DNA from: Nocardioides speluncae
GTDB lineage: Bacteria; Actinomycetota; Actinomycetes; Propionibacteriales; Nocardioidaceae
NCBI RefSeq assembly: GCF_003121585.1
Contig: NZ_QEOO01000011.1
Span: 186,001 to 250,000 of the forward strand
Direction: 5' to 3'
DNA: 64,000 nt
The notes under the pieces were generated by a model. It saw nothing but the letters and a program-made list of their open reading frames with translations. It was not told the origin of the DNA and searched no databases. This document shows positions 17,130 to 25,886 of this stretch, in pieces. Made by a program: the position numbers and the translations under genes. Each line of letters opens with the position of its first letter. The first letter of the stretch is position 1.

Positions 17130-17145
17130 GGTTAGGCTAACCTAA
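17127..17145 (+). promoter_or_regulatory. IdeR/DtxR iron box
   Basis: TGAGGTTAGGCTAACCTAA differs at one base from the 19-bp IdeR/DtxR consensus TTAGGTTAGGCTAACCTAA. It is 44 bases before the start of the siderophore-binding lipoprotein gene, so iron-loaded IdeR should shut the operon off. TAACCT or TAATCT inside or beside it may be the -10. Confidence 0.9.
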
Positions 17146-17189
17146 TCTCGCTCTCGGGCTCGTCAGCTCATCTCTTCGAAGGACCCATC

Positions 17190-18188
17190 ATGACTTTGCG
17201 AACCTGCTTCGCGCTGATCGCCGCGCTGCTGCTCACGGCCTGTGGAGTCGCCAACAACGAGTCGAAGGACGCGTCCGACTCCAAGGACGGCACGTGGACC
17301 TTCGTCGACGGATCGGGCGAGACCGTCACCGTCGACCACACCCCGAAGCGGATCATCGCTCACGCCGGCCCGGCGGCCGTGCTGATGTCCTACGGCATCA
17401 AGCCGGTCGGCATCTACGGCGACGAGTCGGTCAAGACCGACCCCAACCTCCAGGACGTCGACCTCGACGGCGTCACCATCCTCGGCGAGGAGTGGGGCAG
17501 CATCGACGTCGAGAAGGCGGCCGGGCTGGATCCCGACCTGATCGTCGCCGACTGGTGGCCGGCCGAGAAGGCGCACTCCGGTCTGGAGTCCGGCGTGAAG
17601 GCCAAGAGCAAGAAGCTCGCCGAGCTCGCGCCCGTCGTGGGCGCCAGCCAGGGCGCGTCGATCCTGGAGCTCGCGGAGGGATACGAGAAGCTCGCGGCCA
17701 GTCTCGGTGCCGACGTCGACGACCCCGAGCTCGCGGCGGACAAGAAGCGCTTCGAGGAGGCGAAGACCCGGTTCGAGGAGGCCACGGCCGCCAAGCCCGG
17801 GCTGACCGCCCTCGCCGTCTCCCCCGCCGACGACCTGCTGTACGTCGCGAACCCGAAGTACGCGCCGGAGCTGCTCGACTTCCAGAGCTGGGGGCTCGAC
17901 GTGATCAACCCGGACAGCCCCGACAAGGGCTTCCCGTACTGGGAGAACGTCAGCTGGGAGAACGCCGACAAGTACCAGCCGGACATCCTGCTGCTCGACA
18001 GCCGCACCTTCGACGACAGCCTGGCGAAGGCGCGCAAGCAGCCGACCTGGAACACGATCAAGGCGGCAAAGGCCGAGGCGGTCGTCAACTGGCCGGCGTA
18101 CTGGCTGCACAGCTACGGCCACTACGCCGACGCGCTGGACCAGCTGGCCGCCGACATCGAGAAGGCCGACGAGAACATCGGGGACTGA
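17190..18188 (+). CDS. Iron-siderophore ABC transporter substrate-binding lipoprotein
   Basis: The protein has 332 residues with a lipobox ALLLTAC (Cys near 17). The body is a type III periplasmic-binding fold: WTFVDGSGETVTVDHTPKRIIAHAG opening (near 36-60), a central long helix and the second lobe near 200-330. It would capture a ferric siderophore outside the membrane and deliver it to the two permeases that follow. GAAGGA precedes the ATG. First gene of a four-gene operon under an iron box; the ligand is unknown, and no siderophore synthesis genes are in the window, so it may take up a foreign siderophore. Confidence 0.9.
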   Translation: MTLRTCFALIAALLLTACGVANNESKDASDSKDGTWTFVDGSGETVTVDHTPKRIIAHAGPAAVLMSYGIKPVGIYGDESVKTDPNLQDVDLDGVTILGEEWGSIDVEKAAGLDPDLIVADWWPAEKAHSGLESGVKAKSKKLAELAPVVGASQGASILELAEGYEKLAASLGADVDDPELAADKKRFEEAKTRFEEATAAKPGLTALAVSPADDLLYVANPKYAPELLDFQSWGLDVINPDSPDKGFPYWENVSWENADKYQPDILLLDSRTFDDSLAKARKQPTWNTIKAAKAEAVVNWPAYWLHSYGHYADALDQLAADIEKADENIGD

Positions 18189-18194
18189 CGGCGG

Positions 18195-19253
18195 ATGAGT
18201 CTCTCCGTCGCCGACTCGGCCGCCGAGTCCAAGACTCGGCGGTCGCGGCTGCGGGTGCCAACCCTCGGTGGCGGGCTGCTGGTGCTGCTCGGCGCGCTGG
18301 TGGTGACCGTGTTCCTCAGTGTCGCCCTCGGCTCGCGGTCGATCTCACCGCTCGACGTGCTGAACGCGTTCACGCACCTCGATCGCTCGGTCTCCACCGA
18401 CGGCACGGTCACGCTGGAGATGCGGGTGCCGCGCACGCTGCTCGGCATCCTGGTCGGCGCGGCCCTCGGCGCCTCCGGCGCGATCCTGCAGGGCGTCACC
18501 CGCAACCCGCTCGCCGACCCCGGGATCATGGGCGTGAACGCGGGAGCCGCGGCCGCGATCGTGGTGGCGATCGCGCTGTTCGACCTGCACGGAGTGTCCG
18601 GCTACCTCTGGTTCGCGTTCGGCGGCGCGATCGGCGCGACGCTTCTGGTGTACGCCGTCGCGTCCCTCGGGCGCGGCGGCGCGTCGCCGCTGAAGCTGGC
18701 GCTCGCCGGCGCCGCGGTGACAGCCGCCCTGACCTCGCTGACCTCCGCCGTACTGATGACCGACGACGTGGTGCTCGACGAGATGCGGTTCTGGCAGGTC
18801 GGCTCGCTCGCGGGCCGCTACCTGCCGATCTTCTACAGCGTCGCGCCCTTCCTGCTGGTGGGGCTGGCCGCGTCGCTGCTGTGCGGCTGGGCGCTGAACG
18901 GGCTCGCGCTCGGTGACGACACCGCCCGGGCGCTGGGACTGAGGGTCGGCCAGGTCCGGGTGCTGATGTTCGCGGTGGTCGCGGTGCTGTGTGGCGCGGC
19001 CACCGCGGCCTGCGGCCCGATCGTGTTCGTCGGCCTGGTCGCACCTCACCTGGCGCGGCTGATCTGCGGGCCCGACTACCGGTGGATCCTGCCTTACTCG
19101 ATGCTGCTCAGCCCGCTCCTGCTGCTGCTCTGCGACATCCTCGGCCGGCTGCTGATCAGCCCCGGCGAGCTCCAGGTCGGTGTGGTGCTCGGCGTGCTCG
19201 GTGCGCCGTTCTTCATCGCGCTGGTGCGCTACGGCAGATTGGCCGAGCTGTGA
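18195..19253 (+). CDS. FecCD-family siderophore permease, first subunit
   Basis: The protein has 352 residues with about nine or ten membrane helices. The family signature LRVPRTLLGILVGAALGASGAILQGVTRNPLADPGIMGVNAGA runs near 77-120, and the coupling-helix region ALGLRVGQVR near 245 contacts the ATPase. Starts 6 bases after the binding-protein gene. Its TGA overlaps the GTG of the second permease. Together the two form the channel for the ferric siderophore. Confidence 0.9.
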   Translation: MSLSVADSAAESKTRRSRLRVPTLGGGLLVLLGALVVTVFLSVALGSRSISPLDVLNAFTHLDRSVSTDGTVTLEMRVPRTLLGILVGAALGASGAILQGVTRNPLADPGIMGVNAGAAAAIVVAIALFDLHGVSGYLWFAFGGAIGATLLVYAVASLGRGGASPLKLALAGAAVTAALTSLTSAVLMTDDVVLDEMRFWQVGSLAGRYLPIFYSVAPFLLVGLAASLLCGWALNGLALGDDTARALGLRVGQVRVLMFAVVAVLCGAATAACGPIVFVGLVAPHLARLICGPDYRWILPYSMLLSPLLLLLCDILGRLLISPGELQVGVVLGVLGAPFFIALVRYGRLAEL

Positions 19254-20329
19254 GCGTCACCCTCGACAAGCGCCCCGTCCCCGAGGACGTCCCCGCCGAC
19301 ATCGTCGAGGACGAGCTGCAGCGCCAGCGCCGCGGCAGACAGCTCCGGTACGCCGGCGTCACGGTCGCGCTCGGCGTGCTCGCCTTCGGTGTCTTTGTAG
19401 TCACCATGATGGTGGGCAGCTACCGGCTCACCGGCGAGCAGGTGCTGCGCTCGATCTTCGGCGTCGGCAGCACGCCAGAGGTCGACTTCATCGTGCTCGA
19501 GCTCCGGCTCCCGGTGGCCACCGCCGGCTTCGCGGTCGGGCTCGCGCTTGGCGTCGCCGGCACCCTGTTCCAGCGGCTGCTGCGCAATCCGCTGGCGTCG
19601 CCGGACTTCGTCGGCGTCTCCTCCGGCGCCAGCCTGACCGCCGTGACCGGCATCGTGATCCTGAACGCCCAGGACATCACCGTCCCCGCCCTCGCGCTCG
19701 GTGGGGCGCTGGTGTCGTCGGTGCTGATGTACCTGCTCGCGTTCAAGGACGGCATCAGCGGCTACCGGTTCATCCTGATCGGGATCGGCGTCTCGGCGTT
19801 CATGAGCGGCCTGGTCAGCTACGTCATCACCCGCGGGACCCTGCACGACGCTCGCGAGGCGATGCACTGGCTGGTCGGCTCGGTCGGCCTCTCGGGCGAG
19901 ACCGAGACCCGGCTCCTGGTGGTCGCGCTGGTGGTGCTGCTGCCGCTGACCGCGGCGCTGTCCACGCAGCTGCGCTCCCTCGAGCTCGGCGACGACAGCG
20001 CGCGGGCGCTGGGCACCCGCGTCCAGCTGGCCCACCTCGCGCTGATCGCGATCTCGGTGGCGCTGACCGGGCTCGCGACCGCCGCTGCGGGCCCGATCGC
20101 GTTCGTCGCGCTGGTGGCGGGACCGGTGGCCAACCGGCTGCTCGGCCCGGCGGCCGGTGGGGTGCTCGCCGCCGGCTTCGTCGGCGCGACCCTGCTGATG
20201 AGCGCCGACCTGGTCGCCGTACATATGTTCCCGGCCGAGCTGCCGACCGGTGTGGTCACCGGGCTGGTGGGCGCGCCGTACCTGCTGTGGCTGCTGGCCA
20301 CCTCCAACAAGGAAGGAGCCGGCGGATGA
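19250..20329 (+). CDS. FecCD-family siderophore permease, second subunit
   Basis: The protein has 359 residues. A charged N-terminal tail (residues 1-35, PEDVPADIVEDELQRQRRGR) precedes the membrane part. LRLPVATAGFAVGLALGVAGTLFQ and NPLASPDFVGVSSGAS mark the family near 85-130. GTG start chosen because it overlaps the upstream stop (GTGA). The stop in turn overlaps the ATG of the ATPase gene, so all three are translationally coupled. Confidence 0.9.
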   Translation: MSVTLDKRPVPEDVPADIVEDELQRQRRGRQLRYAGVTVALGVLAFGVFVVTMMVGSYRLTGEQVLRSIFGVGSTPEVDFIVLELRLPVATAGFAVGLALGVAGTLFQRLLRNPLASPDFVGVSSGASLTAVTGIVILNAQDITVPALALGGALVSSVLMYLLAFKDGISGYRFILIGIGVSAFMSGLVSYVITRGTLHDAREAMHWLVGSVGLSGETETRLLVVALVVLLPLTAALSTQLRSLELGDDSARALGTRVQLAHLALIAISVALTGLATAAAGPIAFVALVAGPVANRLLGPAAGGVLAAGFVGATLLMSADLVAVHMFPAELPTGVVTGLVGAPYLLWLLATSNKEGAGG

Positions 20330-21108
20330 AGTCCCGACTCCGCGCCGAGAACCTCAGCCTGGGCTACGACGACCGCACCATCGTGCAGTCGCTCGACCTC
20401 GACATCATCGACGGCCGGGTCACCGCGATCGTCGGCGCCAACGCATGTGGCAAGTCGACCCTGCTGCGCGGCCTGGCCCGGCTGCTCCGGCCGCGCTCGG
20501 GACAGGTGCTGCTCGACGACACGCCGATGAGCCACCTGGCCACCAAGGAGGTGGCCAAGGTGCTCGGGCTGCTCCCGCAGACCCCGGTCGCCCCGGACGG
20601 GATCACCGTGGGCGACCTGGTCTCCCGCGGCCGGCACCCGCACCTGAGCTGGTTCCGGCACTGGAACGCCGAGGACAAGCAGGCCGTCGCCCGCGCCCTC
20701 GAGGACACCGACACCCAGGACCTGCTGGGCCGACCGATCCAGCAGCTGTCCGGAGGGCAGCGGCAGCGGGTCTGGGTGGCGATGGCGCTCGCCCAGGACA
20801 CCGACCTGCTGCTCCTGGACGAGCCCACCACGTTCCTCGACATCAGCCACCAGGTGGAGCTGCTCCGCCTGCTGCGCAAGCTGAACGAGACGAGCGGGAA
20901 GACGATCGTGGTCGTCCTCCACGACCTCAACCTGGCCTGTCGCTACGCCCAGCACCTGATCGCCATGGCCGACGGGCACATCGTCGCCGAGGGACCGCCG
21001 TCCGAGATCGTCACCGCGAGCCTGGTCGAGAAGGTCTTCGGACTCCCCTGCGTCGTGGTCCCGGACCCGATCTCAGGGACCCCGATGGTGGTGCCGGCGG
21101 CCGACTAA
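20326..21108 (+). CDS. Siderophore ABC transporter ATPase (FecE/FepC type)
   Basis: The protein has 260 residues. Walker A GANACGKST is at 37-45, the signature LSGGQRQRVWVAMAL near 141-155, Walker B LLLLDEPTTFLDI near 163-175 and the switch histidine in VVLHDLN near 198. It powers ferric siderophore import. GGAAGGAGCC precedes the ATG inside the upstream gene. Its TAA overlaps the TAG of the convergent glucanase gene (positions 21105-21108), leaving no room for a terminator. Confidence 0.93.
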   Translation: MKSRLRAENLSLGYDDRTIVQSLDLDIIDGRVTAIVGANACGKSTLLRGLARLLRPRSGQVLLDDTPMSHLATKEVAKVLGLLPQTPVAPDGITVGDLVSRGRHPHLSWFRHWNAEDKQAVARALEDTDTQDLLGRPIQQLSGGQRQRVWVAMALAQDTDLLLLDEPTTFLDISHQVELLRLLRKLNETSGKTIVVVLHDLNLACRYAQHLIAMADGHIVAEGPPSEIVTASLVEKVFGLPCVVVPDPISGTPMVVPAAD

Positions 21109-24100
21109 CTGCTGTTGACGACGATCTCGAACGTCGACGTGGTGTTCCTGATGTTCTGGTGGTTGTCGCTCATCCGCAGGTCGTTGAAGACAGCCCTGCC
21201 GACCGCCGGACCCTGTCCGGCCTCGGGCAGCTCGTTCGCCCAGATGCCGAACCCGGACTTGTGGTCGAACTCGTCGCCGCTGCGCCGGGCGCCGGTGATG
21301 GAGACGTCGGTGAGCTCGGTGTCGGTCACCGGGTTCACCGGCTGACCACCGATGTACTGGGTCTGGAACATGATCCCTGAGTACGTCGGGTCGACGATGT
21401 CGATGTCGCTCAGCCGGATCGCCCGGAACTGCTTCGAGGCCGAGAACAGCCAGATCGCCGGGAAGGTCTGCGCGCCCCAGAAGTGACCGCCGGCCCGCAC
21501 CAGCGAGACGTTCTCGAACCGGGTGGTGCCCGGTCCGAAGCCCGCCATCGGGTAGCCGAAGTCCAGGGAGCTGATGGTGATGCCCGAGTAGACCAGGGTG
21601 TCGGCGATGTAGAGGTTGCGGAAGGTGTTGTTCTCGCCGCCGTACACCGCGACGCCGGCGGCACGCCAGGTGACCAGCGCGGACAGGTTCTCGTAGACGT
21701 TGCCGGTGTTCGCGCCACCGCCCGCATCGGTGGCCGAGAACAGCGCGAAGGCGTCGTCACCGGAGGCCCGCGACTCGATGTTGGCGACCCGGTTGCCGGT
21801 GCTGCCGTTGGTCATGTTGATGACGTCGGCGAACAGGTTCCGGGTCCGGGAGTCCTTGATCGTCATGTTGTCGGTGTTGGCGCCCCAGTACATGCAGACC
21901 ATGTGCTCGACCCACATGTCGGAGATCGTCATGTTCGCGACGTTCTGGAAGTCGAAGACCTTGCCCGGCCCGTCGATCCGGCTGGTGTAGTTGCCGAAGT
22001 AGGCGAAGCCGGTGAACGTCGACCCGTTCGCTGCTGCCTCCGCGCGGAACCCGACATCGGTGTTCTCCTGGCCCTGCGGCGCGTGGAACCGGGTGAACCA
22101 CGGGCCCGCGCCGACGACCTCGACCGGCTTGCCATAGACCTGGAGCTTGTTCGAGGTCTGGTAGTCGCCCGCGGGCAGATACACGCCCTTCAGCCGGCCG
22201 GTCGTGTCCATCCGGAACTCGTCCAGCGCGTTCTGGACGTCCTGGTGACCGAAGCCGTCGGGTACGACGTACGCCGCGGGGTCCGGGTTCGGCCTCGGGG
22301 CGACCTCCTCGAGGTCGATGAAGTCGATGGCGTACCGCGAGGTGTTGGCCGCGTCCTTCTGCAGCCGGATCCTGCTGCCGGCGGGCACGGTCCGGCCGAG
22401 CATCACGTTGGCCTCGTCGTAGATGTGCCGGGCCGGGCCCTGGCCGGGTGAGTTGCCCGGGTTGGCCTCGTTCCCGTAGAGCCACGCGAAGCGCGAGGTC
22501 AGCGTGATCGGCTTGAGCAGCTGCCCATCGACGTAGATGTTCAGCGTCGCCGTGGTGCCGCCGCCACCCGGAGCGTCCGGGATCGAGAACCGGGTGACCA
22601 GGGTGTTGGTGGCGGCCCGGGTCGTGAACTCGACGTAGCTGCCGGTGTCGTTGAGGGTCACCGCGCGGCGGCCGGAGGCCTCGCCGGCGAGGTCACCGAT
22701 CGTCCGGTTCGGGCCGAGCACCTGCGCTCCCCCGCCGACCACGCCGTCCTCGGCCTGGTAGGTGTCGTAGGGCATATCGGCGCCGCGCCCGACGAACAGC
22801 GACTTCGTGGTGCTGTTGTTCTCGCGCTTCTCCGGCAGCTCCGCCGAGTCGGGCGCGATCTCCACGGTGACGGCGTACCTGCCGTCGGCGGCGGTCCAGC
22901 TGCCGAGGCTGACGGCCGCCGTCGTCTGGCCGGACCCGATGACGCCGCTGTGGCTGCCGCTGCGGGTGGCCACCACCTGCCCGGCGTCGTTGTTGACGGT
23001 CAGGGTGATGCCGTGGGCGGCCGCCGAGGAAGGCTCGCTGCCCTGGTTGGCGATCGCGACCGAGAAGGCGACGGCCTCCCCCGCGGACGGGCTGTCCGGC
23101 GACCAGGCCAGCGCTGACGGCACCAGGTCGGCACTGGCGACCGGCTCGACCACCAGCGGCGTCGGGTTCTCGAACGTGTTGTTCTCCTCGTCCTCCTCGG
23201 CCACGTCGGCGGCCGGGTCGACGCTCGCCCCGAGCCGGTAGCTCCCGGCGGAGCGTTTCCCGATGTCGACGCTCACCGCGGTCTGGGCGCCGGCGGCCAG
23301 GGCGGCCACCGGGGCGCTGTCGACGACCTCCCCGTCAAGCAGTACGTCGACGGTCGTGGCGGCCGCGGGCCGGGACCCGACGTTGTGCACCACCGCGGAG
23401 ACCGAGACCGGGTCTGTCTCGACCGGCGCGGACGGGGTCCACGACATCTCACCCACCAGCAGGTCGGGGTTCGGGGCCGGCGTACCGATTACCCGGAGCT
23501 CGGCGACCTGGCCGTTGGGAGCCCCGGTGTTGCCGGTGAAGCGCAGCCGCAGCTCGGCGACGGTGGCCGTCACCGGGATCGTGACGTCGTTCCCGTCGGC
23601 GGGGTCGAACCGGTAGCCGGCCGACGGCCTGATTGTGGTGAACTCGGTGGCTCCCTGCGCCCGGCCGAGGATCTCGAAGGTCTGCGTGCGCGCTCCCCAG
23701 ACCGGGTCCGGGTTGAGCGCGACCTCGACCGAGTTCACCGAGGCTTCGCTGCCCAGTTGAACCGTCAGCGTGCTCGGGTAGGCGCCCGACGCGCCTTCCC
23801 AGTACGTCGTGGCATCGCCGTCGTTGGCGTTGGCGGCCTCGAAGACGTGGACGGTCGAGGACGCGGTGATCGGCTTGCCCGCGGCCAGGTCGGTGCCGCC
23901 GGGGTCGCTGCCGTCGCCGACCCGGGTCACCTCGTTGCTCGCCGGGGACTCGTTGCCGGCGGCGTCGCGCGCCCGGACCGTGTACCTGACGGTCTCCGAG
24001 GCGCGCCGGGTGTCGGTGTGGGTGCGCACGTCGCCGGCGACGCTGGTGAGCAGGGCGCCGTTGGCGTAGACGTCGTACCCGGTCACGCCGACGTTGTCGT

Positions 24101-24743
24101 GGGCCGGTTCCCAGGCGAGGCGGATCCGGTCGGTGTCCGGCTCGGTGAAACTCAGGCTGCCAGGGGCGGTCGGCGCCTCGGTGTCACCGCTGGACGGGCC
24201 GTAGACCTCGAGCTCGCTCACCTGGGCGGCCGGCCAGGCGGTGTTGCCAGTGATCTGCACCCGGACGTGACGGGTGATGACGGTGTCGAACCCGATGCTG
24301 ACGGTGTTGTCCTGGGCGGGCGCGAAGCCGTAGTCGGCGGCCGGCACCAGGGTGCCGAACTGCTGGCCGTCGGTGCTGCCCAGCACCTCGATCGTCTGGG
24401 TCCGCGCCTCCCAGCCCGCGGTCGGCAGCTTCAGGACCACCCGCTCGACGGGTACGCCGGCGCCCAGGTCCACCTGGATCCACTGCGGGAAGGCGTGGTT
24501 GGCGCTCTCCCAGTAGGTGGCCTGCTGGCCGTCGGCGGCGTTCGCCGCGGCGTACACGTCGTGGTGGCTCTTGGCCGACATCGGACGGCCGGCAGCGAGG
24601 TTCTCGCCGGCCACGACGACGGCGGACGAGCTGGATGAGATGGCGGCGGACGGGGCGGTCGGGACGAGCCCGAGGAGTGCGAGGCCGACGACGAAGGTGG
24701 CCAGCGCCTTGCGGGTGGCGGGTAGCGAGCGGATCCGATCCAT
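21105..24743 (-). CDS. Secreted multidomain GH87-type alpha-1,3-glucanase (mycodextranase)
   Basis: The protein has 1212 residues. Order, approximate: signal peptide 1-35; discoidin (F5/8 type C) 47-185; fibronectin III 190-275; second discoidin 285-410; two CARDB modules 412-640 (NVGSRPAAATTVDVLL, NQGSEPSSAAAHG); a CBM6/35-like module 645-790 (YQAEDGVVGGG); catalytic right-handed beta-helix 795-1212. D973 followed by D996 and D997 (in SGDDAF) reproduces the Asp triad spacing I recall for GH87 catalytic residues. The enzyme should cut alpha-1,3-linked glucan outside the cell. The ATG at 24743 follows GGAAGGCAAG; the longer upstream frame crosses a palindromic repeat. Downstream of an ABC importer, it may share that transcript or use its own promoter. 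Confidence 0.8.
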   Translation of the reverse strand: MDRIRSLPATRKALATFVVGLALLGLVPTAPSAAISSSSSAVVVAGENLAAGRPMSAKSHHDVYAAANAADGQQATYWESANHAFPQWIQVDLGAGVPVERVVLKLPTAGWEARTQTIEVLGSTDGQQFGTLVPAADYGFAPAQDNTVSIGFDTVITRHVRVQITGNTAWPAAQVSELEVYGPSSGDTEAPTAPGSLSFTEPDTDRIRLAWEPAHDNVGVTGYDVYANGALLTSVAGDVRTHTDTRRASETVRYTVRARDAAGNESPASNEVTRVGDGSDPGGTDLAAGKPITASSTVHVFEAANANDGDATTYWEGASGAYPSTLTVQLGSEASVNSVEVALNPDPVWGARTQTFEILGRAQGATEFTTIRPSAGYRFDPADGNDVTIPVTATVAELRLRFTGNTGAPNGQVAELRVIGTPAPNPDLLVGEMSWTPSAPVETDPVSVSAVVHNVGSRPAAATTVDVLLDGEVVDSAPVAALAAGAQTAVSVDIGKRSAGSYRLGASVDPAADVAEEDEENNTFENPTPLVVEPVASADLVPSALAWSPDSPSAGEAVAFSVAIANQGSEPSSAAAHGITLTVNNDAGQVVATRSGSHSGVIGSGQTTAAVSLGSWTAADGRYAVTVEIAPDSAELPEKRENNSTTKSLFVGRGADMPYDTYQAEDGVVGGGAQVLGPNRTIGDLAGEASGRRAVTLNDTGSYVEFTTRAATNTLVTRFSIPDAPGGGGTTATLNIYVDGQLLKPITLTSRFAWLYGNEANPGNSPGQGPARHIYDEANVMLGRTVPAGSRIRLQKDAANTSRYAIDFIDLEEVAPRPNPDPAAYVVPDGFGHQDVQNALDEFRMDTTGRLKGVYLPAGDYQTSNKLQVYGKPVEVVGAGPWFTRFHAPQGQENTDVGFRAEAAANGSTFTGFAYFGNYTSRIDGPGKVFDFQNVANMTISDMWVEHMVCMYWGANTDNMTIKDSRTRNLFADVINMTNGSTGNRVANIESRASGDDAFALFSATDAGGGANTGNVYENLSALVTWRAAGVAVYGGENNTFRNLYIADTLVYSGITISSLDFGYPMAGFGPGTTRFENVSLVRAGGHFWGAQTFPAIWLFSASKQFRAIRLSDIDIVDPTYSGIMFQTQYIGGQPVNPVTDTELTDVSITGARRSGDEFDHKSGFGIWANELPEAGQGPAVGRAVFNDLRMSDNHQNIRNTTSTFEIVVNSS

Positions 24744-24812
24744 TTTCTTGCCTTCCGAGAGTGGCCGAGGACGGCCGAGCGGCAGACGACCGGGCGGGCC
24801 GTCGTCAGGTCT

Positions 24813-24973
24813 AGACCGGATGCACGGATGGGCGCCGTTGCGAGCGTCGCCACGCGGGTGTGATGGCAAGGCGGCGGAGCGAAGGCGGGCCGGAGGCCCG
24901 TCGAGTCTTCGCCAACGCAGCCAGCGCGCCCGCATGGGGGCGCTCGGTAGGCGGCCATCCGTGCATCCGGTCT
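24813..24973. repeat. 161-bp nested palindromic element (REP/MITE-like)
   Basis: Outer arms of 19 bp, AGACCGGATGCACGGATGG at 24813-24831 and its exact reverse complement at 24955-24973, extend inward imperfectly. Inside, GCGAAG/CTTCGC (24879-24884 and 24907-24912) encloses CGGGCC-GGA-GGCCCG (24886-24900). The structure lies in the gap between the ABC permease stop and the glucanase start, on transcripts in either direction. No target duplication or transposase was seen. It would fold strongly in RNA and may dampen transcription or protect the mRNA end. Confidence 0.75.
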
Positions 24974-24980
24974 TTGGGGG

Positions 24981-25886
24981 TCACTCCTTCACCGCCCCGC
25001 CGAGGCCGGCGTTGCGGAGGAACAGATGTTGGAAGATCAGGAAGATCGCGATCGGCAGCGCCGTCGAGATCAGTAGCGAGGCCAGGAACACGTCGAGCTC
25101 GACGGTGTCGCGGATGATCGGCAGCCGCACCGAGAGCGGCTGCTTCGTCGGGTCCGGCAGCGCGACCATCGGCCAGAGGAAGTCCTTCCAGGCGTTGAGG
25201 ATCGCGAAGACCGAGACCACGCCGAGGATCGGCTTCGACATCGGCAGCGCCACCGACCACAGCATCCGGAACGGCCCGGCGCCGTCGACGCGGGCCGCCT
25301 CGAAGACCTCGCGCGGCAGGTTGTCCATGAAGCGCTTGACCAGCAGCACGTTGAACGCGTTCGCTCCCGCCGGCAGCCACACGGCCCAGTAGCTGTTGAC
25401 CAGCGACACGTTGAGCAGCGGCACGTCCAGGACCGTCAGGAACAGCGGGATCAGCATCACCACGCCGGGCACGAACAGCGTCGCGAACACCGCTGCCGTG
25501 ACGACCGTGGCGTACCGCGGGCGCAGCACCGACAGCACGAACCCGCCGGTGGCGGCCACCAGCAGCTGAGCGATCCACGCACCTGTCGTCATCCACACCG
25601 TGTTCGCGAAGTAGTGGCTGATCTCAGCCTCGTTCCAGGCGGCGGACAGGTTGGCCAGGTCGAGGCCGCCGGGCCACAGGGCCGTCGGGCTGCGCAGGGT
25701 GTCCTGGGTGTGGCTGACCGCGGCCTTGGCCAGCCACAGCATCGGCCCCACGCAGACCACCAGCAGGCCGAGCAGCACGAGTCCGTGGACGCCGAGCATC
25801 GACCAGCGGACCCCGCGCCGCCGCCGGTCGATGCCGGACAGGATGCCGCGCTCGCCGGCGTCCTGGACCCGCGACGACGCGCTCAC
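24981..25886 (-). CDS. Carbohydrate ABC transporter permease (MalG-like)
   Basis: The protein has 301 residues and six membrane helices. The conserved coupling motif EAARVDGAGPFRMLWSVALPMSKP runs near 195-220, as in MalG-family permeases. Pairs with the MalF-like subunit just upstream, overlapping it by 4 bases (25883-25886). Transports an oligosaccharide, here probably alpha-glucan fragments judged by the neighbours. Stop lies 8 bases from the palindromic element. Confidence 0.9.
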   Translation of the reverse strand: MSASSRVQDAGERGILSGIDRRRRGVRWSMLGVHGLVLLGLLVVCVGPMLWLAKAAVSHTQDTLRSPTALWPGGLDLANLSAAWNEAEISHYFANTVWMTTGAWIAQLLVAATGGFVLSVLRPRYATVVTAAVFATLFVPGVVMLIPLFLTVLDVPLLNVSLVNSYWAVWLPAGANAFNVLLVKRFMDNLPREVFEAARVDGAGPFRMLWSVALPMSKPILGVVSVFAILNAWKDFLWPMVALPDPTKQPLSVRLPIIRDTVELDVFLASLLISTALPIAIFLIFQHLFLRNAGLGGAVKE

